A stretch of DNA of 64,000 nt from Pseudomonas vranovensis DSM 16006 (GTDB lineage: Bacteria; Pseudomonadota; Gammaproteobacteria; Pseudomonadales; Pseudomonadaceae). Positions 37,725-47,512 of the stretch are shown here, in pieces. The translations under genes were made by a program, and so were the position numbers. Position 1 is the first letter of the stretch. Each line of letters begins with the position of its first letter. A model generated the notes under the pieces. The model saw only the letters and a program-made list of their open reading frames with translations, searched no databases and had not been told where the DNA came from. Where the stretch lies: contig NZ_AUED01000003.1 in assembly GCF_000425805.1 (NCBI RefSeq), positions 186,001 through 250,000 on the forward strand, in the 5' to 3' direction.

Positions 37725-38424
37725 ACTGAAGCTGCCGGCAACTGTGACGGTGCATGAATTCAACGCAGCGCCGGCGCTGGCCGCAGGGCTTGCCAAGGTC
37801 GTTGCCGAGCAGCTGCGTGCAGCCATTGCCCGTCAGGGTGAAGCGACACTCGTGGTGTCGGGCGGACGTAGTCCGGTGGCGTTCTTCGAGGCGCTGGGCA
37901 AGCAACCGCTGGAGTGGTCCAAGGTGCTGATCACGCTGGCCGACGAGCGCTGGGTACCCGTCGAACATGCCGACAGCAATGCTGGCCTGCTCAAGCGCTA
38001 CCTGCTGGTTGGCAAGGTGGCCAGCGCCCGATTCCTCGGTCTTTACCGTGCTGCTGAAAGCCTTGAGGCGGCTGCGCTGGAAGCCGATCAGGCGCTTGCC
38101 GCGCTGCGGGGTATCGACGTGCTGGTGCTGGGCATGGGTGACGATGGCCATACCGCCTCGCTGTTCCCTGGCAGCCCCAACCTGACCGAAGGCCTGGACC
38201 TGCACGGCAAGCGTCGCTGCCTGCCAATGCTGGCACCGAGCGTGCCGCATCAGCGCCTGAGCATGACTCGTTCGCTGCTTGCCCGTGCCGGCTTCACTGC
38301 ACTGTCCGTGCAAGGCCCGGGCAAACTCGCTACCCTGCGCGCCGCGCTGGATGGCACTGATTTGGCCGAGATGCCGATACGTGCGTTTTTACACGACCCT
38401 CTGGAAATTTACTGGTGCCCATGA
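37711..38424 (+). CDS. pgl: 6-Phosphogluconolactonase
   Basis: A 237-residue lactonase of the NagB-like fold that hydrolyses 6-phosphogluconolactone. Motifs are [31 protein letters not shown] and [18 protein letters not shown]. Start 37711 is favoured over 37693 because GGGAGG lies about 8 bases upstream. It overlaps the end of zwf. The eda start follows within a few bases of the stop. Confidence 0.95.
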   Translation: MAISELKLPATVTVHEFNAAPALAAGLAKVVAEQLRAAIARQGEATLVVSGGRSPVAFFEALGKQPLEWSKVLITLADERWVPVEHADSNAGLLKRYLLVGKVASARFLGLYRAAESLEAAALEADQALAALRGIDVLVLGMGDDGHTASLFPGSPNLTEGLDLHGKRRCLPMLAPSVPHQRLSMTRSLLARAGFTALSVQGPGKLATLRAALDGTDLAEMPIRAFLHDPLEIYWCP

Positions 38425-38441
38425 GCCAAGGACCTGCCGTC

Positions 38442-39116
38442 ATGACCACGCTTGAACTGAAACAGCCGGGAGATTCCATGGCCGACAAAATTGCCCGGAT
38501 CGATCAGATCTGCACCCAGGCGCGCATCCTGCCGGTGATCACCATTGCCCGCGAGGCAGACATCCTGCCCTTGGCGGACGCCCTGGCGGCCGGTGGTATC
38601 AAGACCCTGGAAGTGACCCTGCGTTCGCAACACGGTCTCAAGGCTATCGAGGTGTTGCGCGAGCAGCGCCCGGAACTGTGCGTGGGTGCCGGTACCGTGC
38701 TGGATCGCAAGATGTTCGCCGCCGTTGAAGCGGCGGGCGCGCAATTCGTGGTCACCCCGGGCATCACCCCGGACATTCTGGACGCGGGCGTGCAGAGCCG
38801 GCTGCCCTTGCTCCCGGGGATCAGTACGCCCTCGGAGCTGATGATGGGCTATGCCCTGGGTTATCGGCGCTTCAAGCTGTTCCCGGCGGAGATCAGCGGC
38901 GGCGTGGCGGCGATCAAGGCATTCGCCGGGCCGTTCGGCGATGTGCGCTTCTGCCCGACCGGTGGGGTCAACCCGAGCAATGTGCGCAACTACATGGCCT
39001 TGGCCAATGTGATGTGCGTGGGCGGAACCTGGATGCTCGACAGCGGCTGGATCAAGAATGGCGACTGGGCAAGGATCGAAGCCTGCAGCGCTGAGGCATT
39101 GGCGCTGCTGGACTGA
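38442..39116 (+). CDS. eda: 2-Keto-3-deoxy-6-phosphogluconate aldolase
   Basis: A 224-residue class I aldolase that cleaves KDPG to pyruvate and glyceraldehyde-3-phosphate, closing the Entner-Doudoroff route. Visible are VITIAREADILPLADAL, the catalytic Glu region LEVTLRSQHGL, FVVTPGIT, the Schiff-base lysine in RRFKLFPAE and the phosphate site CPTGGV. Start 38442 (MTTLELKQ) has AAGGA upstream. A start at 38421, overlapping the pgl stop, is also possible. A strong terminator follows. Confidence 0.95.
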   Translation: MTTLELKQPGDSMADKIARIDQICTQARILPVITIAREADILPLADALAAGGIKTLEVTLRSQHGLKAIEVLREQRPELCVGAGTVLDRKMFAAVEAAGAQFVVTPGITPDILDAGVQSRLPLLPGISTPSELMMGYALGYRRFKLFPAEISGGVAAIKAFAGPFGDVRFCPTGGVNPSNVRNYMALANVMCVGGTWMLDSGWIKNGDWARIEACSAEALALLD

Positions 39117-39145
39117 ACTGAATCGTTGTGTGCTACACGGCTTTA

Positions 39146-39176
39146 CGGTGCGCTTGGTCGGCGCACCGTTTTTTTT
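39146..39176 (+). terminator. Rho-independent terminator after eda
   Basis: The stem CGGTGCGC / GCGCACCG with a seven-base loop is followed by eight or more Ts, 30 bases after the eda stop codon. Confidence 0.93.
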
Positions 39177-39190
39177 GGCCTGCAGAAACG

Positions 39191-39240
39191 GTCGCGGGGC
39201 AAGCCCGCTCCTGCTAGCAGGAGCGGGCTTGCCCCGCGAT
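39191..39240. repeat. REP doublet 8
   Basis: A perfect inverted pair of GGAGCGGGCTTGCCCCGCGA cores around a short loop (TGCTAGCA), between the convergent eda and leuA genes. Confidence 0.92.
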
Positions 39241-39254
39241 TACGTTAGTCAAGG

Positions 39255-40928
39255 TCAGGCGGCTTTGGCAGCCTGCTGGCTCAACGAGCGGTTCAGGGCG
39301 CTGAACAGTGCCTTGAAGCTGGCGGTGGTGATGTTTTCATCGATGCCCACACCATGCACCGGACGACCACCGGCCACACGCAGTTCGATGTAGGCCGCCG
39401 CCTTGGCGTTGGTGCCCGCGCCGATGGCATGCTCGTTGTAGTCCATGATTTCCACGGCAACCGGCAGGCCGGCGACCAAGGCTTCGAGGGCACCATTGCC
39501 CTTGCCGCGCCAGTGCAGGGTGGTCTCGCCTTCGCTCGACACTTCCACTTCGACCTTGCTGTTGCCGTTCTCTTCCTGCAGGCGATGGCTGACCAGCGCG
39601 TACGGGGCGTTGGCCTGCAAGTACTCGCGGTGCAGCAAGTTGTAGATCTGCTGGGCAGTCATCTCCAGGCCCAGGCGGTCGGTTTCACCCTGCACCACCT
39701 GGCTGAATTCGATCTGCATGCGGCGCGGCAGGCTGATGCCGTATTCCTGTTCGAGCAGGTAGGTGATACCGCCCTTGCCCGACTGGCTGTTGACGCGGAT
39801 CACTGCCTCGTAGCTGCGGCCGATGTCGGCCGGGTCGATCGGCAAGTACGGCACTTCCCACTTGGTGTCTTCTTTTTGCTGGGTGAAGCCCTTGCGGATG
39901 GCGTCCTGGTGCGAGCCGGAGAACGCGGTGTGGACCAGGTCACCGACATACGGATGACGTGGGTGCACCGGAATCTGGTTGCATTCCTCGACCACTTTGC
40001 GCACGCCGTCGATGTCGGAGAAGTCCAGCTCAGGGTTCACACCCTGGGTGTAGAGGTTCAACGCCAGGGTCACCAGGTCGACATTGCCGGTACGTTCGCC
40101 GTTGCCGAACAGGCAGCCTTCGACGCGGTCGGCGCCGGCCATCAGGCCAAGCTCGGTGGCGGCTACGCCGGTGCCACGGTCGTTGTGGGTGTGCAGGCTG
40201 ATGATCACGCTGTCGCGGCGGCTGACGTTGCGGCCGAACCACTCGATCTGGTCGGCGTAGATGTTCGGCGTCGAGACTTCGACGGTGGCCGGCAGGTTGA
40301 GGATGATCTTGTGCTCGGGCGTCGGGTTCCACACCTCGATCACGGCGTCGCAGACTTCCTTGGCGAACTCCAGTTCGGTGGCGCTGAAGGTTTCAGGCGA
40401 GTACTGGAAAGTCCACTGTGTTTCAGGCTGCTGGGCGGCATATTTGACGAACAATTTGGCCGCGTTCACCGCGATGTCCTTCACGCCTTGTTTGTCCTGG
40501 TTGAAGACAATGCGGCGGAACGACGGGCTGGTGGCGTTGTACAGGTGGACGATGGCCTTTTTGGCACCGCGCAGGGACTCGAAGGTGCGGGCGATGAGGT
40601 CTTCACGGGCCTGGGTCAACACCTGGATGGTGGTGTCGTCAGGGATGTGACCGTCTTCGATCAGGGTGCGCACGAAGTCGAAATCGGTTTGCGAGGCCGA
40701 TGGGAACGAGGCTTCGATTTCTTTCACGCCGACGCTGACCAGGGTTTTCCAGAAACGCAGCTTCTTTACCGCATCCATCGGCTCGATCAGCGACTGGTTA
40801 CCGTCGCGCAGGTCGGAGCTGCACCAGATTGGCGCCTGGGTGATGGTCTTCGATGGCCAGGTACGGTCAGGCAAGTTGACGGTAGGGAAGGCGCTGTATT
40901 TTTTCGAAGGGTCTTTGAGCATGGTCAT
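39255..40928 (-). CDS. leuA: 2-Isopropylmalate synthase
   Basis: A 557-residue enzyme that joins acetyl-CoA and 2-ketoisovalerate, the first step of leucine synthesis. The HMGL-like barrel begins with [18 protein letters not shown], where the Arg-Asp pair and later [20 protein letters not shown] mark the metal and active site. Also seen are [21 protein letters not shown] and the C-terminal LeuA regulatory domain (about 430-550) for leucine feedback. Length fits the longer LeuA form. AAGGA lies upstream. A leucine-rich leader ORF is found 77 bases before the start. Confidence 0.96.
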   Translation of the reverse strand: MTMLKDPSKKYSAFPTVNLPDRTWPSKTITQAPIWCSSDLRDGNQSLIEPMDAVKKLRFWKTLVSVGVKEIEASFPSASQTDFDFVRTLIEDGHIPDDTTIQVLTQAREDLIARTFESLRGAKKAIVHLYNATSPSFRRIVFNQDKQGVKDIAVNAAKLFVKYAAQQPETQWTFQYSPETFSATELEFAKEVCDAVIEVWNPTPEHKIILNLPATVEVSTPNIYADQIEWFGRNVSRRDSVIISLHTHNDRGTGVAATELGLMAGADRVEGCLFGNGERTGNVDLVTLALNLYTQGVNPELDFSDIDGVRKVVEECNQIPVHPRHPYVGDLVHTAFSGSHQDAIRKGFTQQKEDTKWEVPYLPIDPADIGRSYEAVIRVNSQSGKGGITYLLEQEYGISLPRRMQIEFSQVVQGETDRLGLEMTAQQIYNLLHREYLQANAPYALVSHRLQEENGNSKVEVEVSSEGETTLHWRGKGNGALEALVAGLPVAVEIMDYNEHAIGAGTNAKAAAYIELRVAGGRPVHGVGIDENITTASFKALFSALNRSLSQQAAKAA

Positions 40929-41005
40929 GAAAGCAATCCTTGAATGTGCGGCCTGGAAAGGGGCCCGCCGAATGAAATCGAGATGAAAGGGCGAGGCGAC
41001 GCGAT

Positions 41006-41083
41006 TCAGCTTGGTAGTCGTGCACTGACCAGGCAGAGGCTGCGATGTTGACGAAGCAGGATGAGGGTTTGAAAGGTCTTCAT
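41006..41083 (-). CDS. Putative leucine-rich leader peptide upstream of leuA
   Basis: A 25-codon ORF too short for ordinary gene calling. It begins [14 protein letters not shown] and ends SARLPS, followed by TGA. Six of 25 residues are leucine, with a cluster L-I-L-L and a later L-C-L-V. An AGGG block precedes the ATG by about 8 bases. Its location in the leuA leader and its composition are those of a transcription or translation attenuation peptide sensing charged leucyl-tRNA. A clear terminator hairpin with a T-run was not seen between it and leuA. The mechanism, if real, may thus be translational or Rho-linked. No direct evidence of translation. Confidence 0.5.
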   Translation of the reverse strand: MKTFQTLILLRQHRSLCLVSARLPS

Positions 41084-41188
41084 GGCTTCAACCCTAACCA
41101 GTGGACCTGAAGATGACAAGCCTTGAAAAAAAATTGAGAGAAATGCTTAAAAAGCAGAATTTATCGAGATTTTATGGCTGGCTTTAAA

Positions 41189-41220
41189 TAAAAAGACCGC
41201 GCCTGTTGCGCGGTCTTTTT
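41189..41220. terminator. Terminator of the M23 peptidase gene (possibly bidirectional)
   Basis: The stem GACCGCG / CGCGGTC has a seven-base loop, flanked by AAAAA and TTTTT. On the minus strand it follows the stop codon of the peptidase gene at 41240 and precedes the leuA control region. Confidence 0.88.
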
Positions 41221-41239
41221 GAATGGCGCAAGCCAGGTG

Positions 41240-42064
41240 TCAGGGCTGGAAGGCGCCGATGAAAATTGCCGGGTCTACCCGCGCATCGTTGAGGCTGACG
41301 TTCCAGTGCATGTGCGGGCCTGTGGCGCGCCCGGTGGAGCCGACCTTGCCGACCACGGCGCCACGGCTGAGCAGCTGCCCTGGTTTAACGTCGATCTTCG
41401 ACATATGGCAGAACATGCTGATAAAGCCCTGGCCATGGTCGACGAACACGGTGTTGCCGTTGAAGAAGTAATTGCCGACCAGGATCACCTTGCCGTTGGC
41501 CGGCGTCTTGATCGGGGTGCCGGCCGGCACGGCGAAGTCCAGGCCGGCATGGGGGTTGCGTTCCTCGCCATTGAAGAAGCGGCGCACGCCGAACTTGCTC
41601 GACAGCGGACCACTGACCGGCTTGTCGAGGATCAGGTTGCTCGGCAGGTTGGGGCTGAAACTGCGGTAGGCCTTGAGCTGCTCGGCAAGCTCGACTTCGA
41701 TGCGCTTGAGGTCGGCCGGGTCGGGGTTGACCTGGCGCTTGTTCTTCAAGGTGATGCGCTGCTCGGGGTACTTCTTGCTGCCGACCGTGAAGCTCAGGGT
41801 CCGTGCGCCCTCGGTGAGCTGCGCCGGGCCAGGCTTCTGGGTCAGGGGCAGGCCGACGATGGCCAGCCAGGTGTCCTGTTCCTTGACCACCAGCACCGGC
41901 TTGCCATCAAAGCGCGCACTGGGCGCCTGGGTGGCCGGCCCGAGGTTGATGACCGCAACGCCACCGGGTACGGGCTTGTTCAGTTGGCGGGTGATGTAGC
42001 TGGCTTGGGCGCTGCCGACGAACATCAGGCACAGCAGTAACAGCGGGGCAAACAGACGGGGCAT
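41240..42064 (-). CDS. Exported M23-family peptidoglycan metallopeptidase
   Basis: A 274-residue protein with a signal peptide (about 1-21, MPRLFAPLLLLCLMFVGSAQA). Its N-terminal domain of about 110 residues is rich in beta-strands. The C-terminal M23/LytM domain (about 165-270) has zinc and catalytic motifs NPHAGLDFAVPAGTPI and FCHMSKIDVKPGQ, so it is probably an active endopeptidase on cell-wall cross-links and not a degenerate activator. It lies three bases after xseA in the same orientation and is likely co-transcribed. The exact substrate and any partner are unknown. Confidence 0.88.
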   Translation of the reverse strand: MPRLFAPLLLLCLMFVGSAQASYITRQLNKPVPGGVAVINLGPATQAPSARFDGKPVLVVKEQDTWLAIVGLPLTQKPGPAQLTEGARTLSFTVGSKKYPEQRITLKNKRQVNPDPADLKRIEVELAEQLKAYRSFSPNLPSNLILDKPVSGPLSSKFGVRRFFNGEERNPHAGLDFAVPAGTPIKTPANGKVILVGNYFFNGNTVFVDHGQGFISMFCHMSKIDVKPGQLLSRGAVVGKVGSTGRATGPHMHWNVSLNDARVDPAIFIGAFQP

Positions 42065-42067
42065 GGT

Positions 42068-43447
42068 TCAATCCAGGAGAGAGAGCGTGACCGGGGTCAG
42101 GTGATTGTCTTCGACCCGCACCTGCAGCTCGCCATCGCCCAGGCGGGCGGTCAGGCGTTGGCCGTTGCGGGTCTGCTCGGCGTTGCGAATGGCCTGGCCG
42201 CGCTCGTCGAGCAGGATGCTGTAGCCGCGACCGAGGGTTGCCAGCGGGCTTACCACGTGCAGGGTCTGGACCTGGGCCTGCAGGCGCTGGCGGCGATCCT
42301 TGAGCGTTTCGCGCATGGCCCGTGGCAGGCGTTCGGCCAGGCTGTCGAGGCGCTGCTTGAGCAGGGCCAGGGTGCGTCCGGGATGCTGGGCGGCCAGGCG
42401 CGTATCGAGACGGGCCAGGCGCTCGCGGCGCTGGTTCAGGCGTTGCTCGAAGGCCCGGCGCAGGCGCATGTCCAGGTCGTCCAGGCGCTGGGCCTGTTGG
42501 CGCAGCCGTTCACCTGGGTGACGCAGGCGTCGGGTGAGGCTGTCCAGGCGCAGGCGGTCATGGGCCAGGCGGCTCTGGATGCGCAGCAGCAGGCGACGCT
42601 TGAGGCTGTCGATACGACGCTGCAGGTCGCTGCTGTCGGGGGCCAGCAATTCGGCCGCGGCCGAAGGCGTAGGGGCGCGAACGTCGGCGACAAAATCACT
42701 GATCGATACATCGGTTTCATGGCCCACGGCGCTGACGATGGGCGTGACGCAGGCAGCAATGGCCCGGGCCACGGCTTCCTCGTTGAAGCACCAGAGGTCT
42801 TCCAGCGAGCCGCCGCCACGGGCCAGGATCAGCGCGTCGAAGCCGCGGCTGTCGGCCAGTTGCAAGGCGCGAACGATCTGGTTGATCGCTTCGCGGCCCT
42901 GGACGGCCGTGGGGATCAGGGTGAGTTCGACCTGTGGCGCGCGGCGGCGGAACACACTGATGATGTCGCGGATCACCGCGCCCGTGGGCGAACTGACGAT
43001 GCCGATGCGCTGTGGATGGGCGGGCAGGGCTACCTTGTTTTCAGAGCTGAACAAACCTTCGGCGCCAAGCTTTTCCTTCAGCGCCTCAAAGGCCAGGCGC
43101 AGCGCGCCATCACCCGCAGGCTCGACGGTGTCGAGAATCAACTGGTAGTCGCCGCGACCTTCAAACAACGACACCTTGCCGCGCACCTTGACCGCCAGGC
43201 CATCGCGCAGGGCCTGACGAACCCGCGCGGCATTCTGGCGGAACAGTGCACAGCGCACCTGGGCACCGCTGTCCTTGAGGGTGAAATAGACGTGGCCGGA
43301 GGCCGGGCGGGCGAGGTTGGAGATCTCGCCTTCGACCCAGACATTGCGGAATACGTCCTCGAGCAGCACCCGGGCGCGGCCGTTGAGTTGGCTGACGGTG
43401 AGGACTTCGCGGTCCAGACCGAGTCTTTCGAAGGGGTCTTTGATCAT
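42068..43447 (-). CDS. xseA: Exodeoxyribonuclease VII large subunit
   Basis: A 459-residue large subunit of exonuclease VII, which degrades single-stranded DNA together with XseB. The N-terminal OB-fold (about 10-110) reads LTVSQLNGRARVLLE and WVEGEISNLARPASGHVYF. The catalytic domain contains PQRIGIVSSPTGAVIRDI, LILARGGGSLEDLWCFNEE and SAVGHETDVSISDFVAD. A long Arg/Leu-rich coiled-coil follows (about 265-400). Start 43447 (MIKDPFERLGLD) fits the family better than a start four codons upstream. Confidence 0.96.
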   Translation of the reverse strand: MIKDPFERLGLDREVLTVSQLNGRARVLLEDVFRNVWVEGEISNLARPASGHVYFTLKDSGAQVRCALFRQNAARVRQALRDGLAVKVRGKVSLFEGRGDYQLILDTVEPAGDGALRLAFEALKEKLGAEGLFSSENKVALPAHPQRIGIVSSPTGAVIRDIISVFRRRAPQVELTLIPTAVQGREAINQIVRALQLADSRGFDALILARGGGSLEDLWCFNEEAVARAIAACVTPIVSAVGHETDVSISDFVADVRAPTPSAAAELLAPDSSDLQRRIDSLKRRLLLRIQSRLAHDRLRLDSLTRRLRHPGERLRQQAQRLDDLDMRLRRAFEQRLNQRRERLARLDTRLAAQHPGRTLALLKQRLDSLAERLPRAMRETLKDRRQRLQAQVQTLHVVSPLATLGRGYSILLDERGQAIRNAEQTRNGQRLTARLGDGELQVRVEDNHLTPVTLSLLD

Positions 43448-43462
43448 GGGCGGCATCATAAA

Positions 43463-43536
43463 GTGTAGGAGCGGGCTTGTCCCGCGATGCGATGTGACTC
43501 ACCGAGCGTGATCGCGGGGCAAGCCCGCGCCTACCC
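43463..43536. repeat. REP doublet 9, overlapping the 3' end of the LysR gene
   Basis: TAGGAGCGGGCTTGTCCCGC and GATCGCGGGGCAAGCCCGCG face each other about 25 bases apart. The right edge covers the stop codon of the LysR-type gene at 43531. Confidence 0.85.
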
Positions 43537-44415
43537 GTTGTGCATATGGCTCAAGAAGCCTTGCACCAGCGCTCCGGCATCCCGCCGATAGGCCAGCGCC
43601 ACCGTGCTGCTGCAATCCTCATCGGCCAGCGCCACGAACCTCACAGCCGCCGGCGCAATGTCCTGCATGCAGCGCGGCAGCAGTGCCACTCCGAATCCGG
43701 CCTGGATCAGTTGCAGTTGCGTGGTTTTGCGCGACACCACTCGCGCCGCCCTGGGGAAGAATCCCTCGCGCATGCACAGCTCGGCAGACAGGTAGCTCAA
43801 CCCGCCACGCTGACGATGAGGGATGGAAATGAAGGCCTCTTCACGCAACTGTGCCAGGCACACGCTGCGTTCCCCGGCAAGCGGATGATTCTCGGCCACT
43901 GCCAACAATAACGGCTCCTCGAACAGCGGTTGCACACACAAGCCTTCGTGCTGGCGCAGCACCGGCAAGCGCAGCAGGCCAAACTCCAGGCGGCCTTCGG
44001 CCAGCGCTTCAAGTTGCCCTTCCGAGGACTGCTGGGCAATCTCCATGCTGACCCCGGGGTTGTCGTGCAGATAGCTGCCGAGCCTGGCAAGCAATCGACC
44101 ACTGAGGGGCACCGTGCTGGAGTGGTTCAGGCGCAGGCTGCCACGCATGCCCTGGCCGATCTCCCGGGCCAGGCGCTCGGCCTTTTCCAGATCGCTCAGC
44201 AAGCTGCGTGCCCGTGGCAGGAACGCCTGGCCCGCGGCGGTCAGGCGTGGCTGGCGGGCGGTGCGCTCGAACAGCAGGGTGTCGAGCTGCGTTTCCAGTT
44301 CCTTGATCTGTCGGCTCAGGGCGGACTGAGCGATATACAGGCGCTCGGCGGCGGCGCTGAAACTGCCGCATTCGGCGATTTCGACGAAGTAACGCAGTTG
44401 GCGGGTAGTGGTCAT
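43531..44415 (-). CDS. LysR-type transcriptional regulator
   Basis: A 294-residue LysR-family regulator. The N-terminal winged helix-turn-helix (about 1-60) reads FVEIAECGSFSAAAERLYIAQSALSRQIKELE. The effector-binding domain begins about residue 90 with a type 2 periplasmic-binding fold (LRLNHSSTVPLSGRLLARLG). It resembles the aromatic/CatM-like branch, but the ligand cannot be told. It diverges from a TSUP-family permease across 105 bases and probably controls that gene. Its TAG stop lies at the edge of a REP element. Confidence 0.9.
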   Translation of the reverse strand: MTTTRQLRYFVEIAECGSFSAAAERLYIAQSALSRQIKELETQLDTLLFERTARQPRLTAAGQAFLPRARSLLSDLEKAERLAREIGQGMRGSLRLNHSSTVPLSGRLLARLGSYLHDNPGVSMEIAQQSSEGQLEALAEGRLEFGLLRLPVLRQHEGLCVQPLFEEPLLLAVAENHPLAGERSVCLAQLREEAFISIPHRQRGGLSYLSAELCMREGFFPRAARVVSRKTTQLQLIQAGFGVALLPRCMQDIAPAAVRFVALADEDCSSTVALAYRRDAGALVQGFLSHMHNG

Positions 44416-44448
44416 CTGAGCTATGCCGTTTCAAGATGTCTAGTGAGG

Positions 44449-44459
44449 ATATTGCATAT
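44449..44459. promoter_or_regulatory. Candidate LysR-type operator core
   Basis: ATAT-TGC-ATAT is a small dyad near the middle of the 105-base gap between the divergent LysR and TSUP genes, where such regulators usually bind. The assignment is by position and symmetry only. Confidence 0.3.
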
Positions 44460-44520
44460 TGGTCGGCATGGCTTGTGGATGGCTAAAGTGACCTGGAATT
44501 GATCAAGGACTGAACCTGCC

Positions 44521-45303
44521 ATGTTTTCGACCTTACTGGCGCAATTGCCGTTTAGCACGTTTGACTGGGTGTTCATCGCGTTAGGGACAGGCGCGGCCTA
44601 CATTGTTTTTGGTATTGCAGGATTCGGTACGGCATTGGTTGCCGGCCCTGTGCTGATCCATTTCATGCCCTTGTCTCAGATCATTCCACTGCTGGTGCTG
44701 CTGGATTTCGTGGCCGCCTTCGGCAAATGGTTGCCCTCGCGCAACGCGGTGGTGCGCGCCGAGCTGCTGCGCTTGCTGCCCTGCATGGCGATTGGTTGCA
44801 GCCTGGGAGTGGTGTTCCTGCTTCGGCTCAAGTCAGATGTGCTGCTGCTATTGATGGGTGTGTTCGTCAGCGCTTATGCACTCTATAGCCTGGCGGTAAA
44901 GGCTCGGCCCAAGCGCCTGCCGGCGGGCTGGTCGGTGCCGGCCGGTGTGGCGGGTGGGTTGTTCGGAGCCTTGTTCGGCAGCGGCGGCTTTCTCTATGCG
45001 CTTTATCTCAATGCCCGTGTGGCGTCGGTCGAGCAGGCGCGGGCGACCCAGAGTGCGCTGATCAGTTGCAGTACCGTGGTTCGCCTGGGCTTGTTCCTGC
45101 TGGCTGGCGTGTATGCCGATGGTGCCGTGTTACTGCTGGCATTGATGCTGGTGCCGATGATGGCGGCAGGGCTGTGGCTGGCGCGTCGCCTGACCCTGGA
45201 CATGCCTCGCGAAACCTTTGTGCGCCTGGTGACCTGGTTGGTGCTGTGCAGTGGCATTGCCCTGATCGGTCGCTACCTGAGTGAGGTAAACTGGCGGCTT
45301 TGA
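44521..45303 (+). CDS. TSUP (TauE/SafE) family membrane permease
   Basis: A 260-residue inner-membrane protein with about eight hydrophobic segments in two similar halves. The family motifs are FGIAGFGTALVAGPVLIHFM in the first half and GGLFGALFGSGGFLYALYL in the second. TSUP members export or import sulfite, sulfoacetate, taurine-related or other small organic anions. The substrate cannot be read from the sequence. It diverges from a LysR-type gene that probably regulates it. It ends 18 bases before the next gene. Confidence 0.87.
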   Translation: MFSTLLAQLPFSTFDWVFIALGTGAAYIVFGIAGFGTALVAGPVLIHFMPLSQIIPLLVLLDFVAAFGKWLPSRNAVVRAELLRLLPCMAIGCSLGVVFLLRLKSDVLLLLMGVFVSAYALYSLAVKARPKRLPAGWSVPAGVAGGLFGALFGSGGFLYALYLNARVASVEQARATQSALISCSTVVRLGLFLLAGVYADGAVLLLALMLVPMMAAGLWLARRLTLDMPRETFVRLVTWLVLCSGIALIGRYLSEVNWRL

Positions 45304-45321
45304 GCATGTTTGGCTGCCGTC

Positions 45322-45879
45322 ATGATTACCCAGAGCATCATTGTCCCGAAGATCTCCACCGTTCCTGTGCATGAGCCCCGCGCCCGGGCGATCCTGCGCT
45401 GGCTGGTGCGCGAGAAGGTCATCGAGGAGCAACTGAGCACCTGCGGCAGTACCGGCAATCGCATGGCGTATGCGATTGCCGACGGTGCGCGCAAGGTGGT
45501 GGAGCGCCCGGAACTGCTGCCGTTCGGTCAGCCGATCAATGGTCTTGAGGTCATCACCAAGCGCTGCATCTATACGCCACTTGAAGGCTTTCTCGAAGAA
45601 GCCGGCTGCGCCGAATGCCGCAAGGAAGTAGGCGTGGCGCTGTTTGAAAGCCTCGAGGAGTGGATGCCCGGGCAGACCGACAACTTCATCTGCCCGTTGT
45701 GCGGTCATGAGGACGACATCAACGGTTTTCTGTTCCTGCAGCCCTGCGCCTTTTCCAACCTGGGATTCATCTTCAACAACTGGAGCGCGGCAGGTTTCAA
45801 GCAGGCTTTTCTCGACGACTTCGCCGACTGGCTGGACCAGCCGGTGGCCGTGGTGCAGGTAGCGCGCGCAGGCAACTGA
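45322..45879 (+). CDS. Conserved protein of unknown function with two CxxC motifs
   Basis: A 185-residue soluble protein beginning MITQSIIVPKISTVPVHEPRA. An N-terminal part of about 85 residues contains two invariant-looking blocks, EPRARAILRWLVREKVIEEQ and GSTGNRMAYAIADGARKVVE. CAEC (about 93-96) and CPLCGHEDDI (about 127) could together bind one zinc ion in a split zinc ribbon. The rest is acidic and aromatic (LGFIFNNWSAAGFKQAFLDD). Similar proteins in pseudomonads have, as I recall, been labelled as sugar ABC transporter ATPases, but no Walker motif is present, so that label is not supported. The ATG at 45322 is preferred to a TTG at 45310. Confidence 0.75.
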   Translation: MITQSIIVPKISTVPVHEPRARAILRWLVREKVIEEQLSTCGSTGNRMAYAIADGARKVVERPELLPFGQPINGLEVITKRCIYTPLEGFLEEAGCAECRKEVGVALFESLEEWMPGQTDNFICPLCGHEDDINGFLFLQPCAFSNLGFIFNNWSAAGFKQAFLDDFADWLDQPVAVVQVARAGN

Positions 45880-47433
<1,554 letters not shown>

Positions 47434-47454
47434 TGCTTCAGGCAACACTTGCTA

Positions 47455-47479
47455 GCGGGGCTGTTATCGACAGCCCCGC
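47455..47479. promoter_or_regulatory. Perfect hairpin between guaB and guaA
   Basis: GCGGGGCTGT-TATCG-ACAGCCCCGC forms a ten-base-pair stem with a five-base loop, 21 bases after the guaB stop. It has no T-run, so it is more likely an mRNA stabilising or attenuating structure than a full terminator. Confidence 0.55.
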
Positions 47480-47512
47480 GTCGTTTCCGATTTCCACTGA
47501 CGAGATTGAGTC

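Noticed and set aside
39354..40943. 529-codon open frame antisense to leuA
   Set aside because: No domain signature, and LeuA motifs are complete on the minus strand.
40929..41005. Attenuator terminator between the leader ORF and leuA
   Set aside because: A weak GCGG...CCGC stem exists near 40950-40975 but no T-run follows, so a classical attenuator terminator is not supported.
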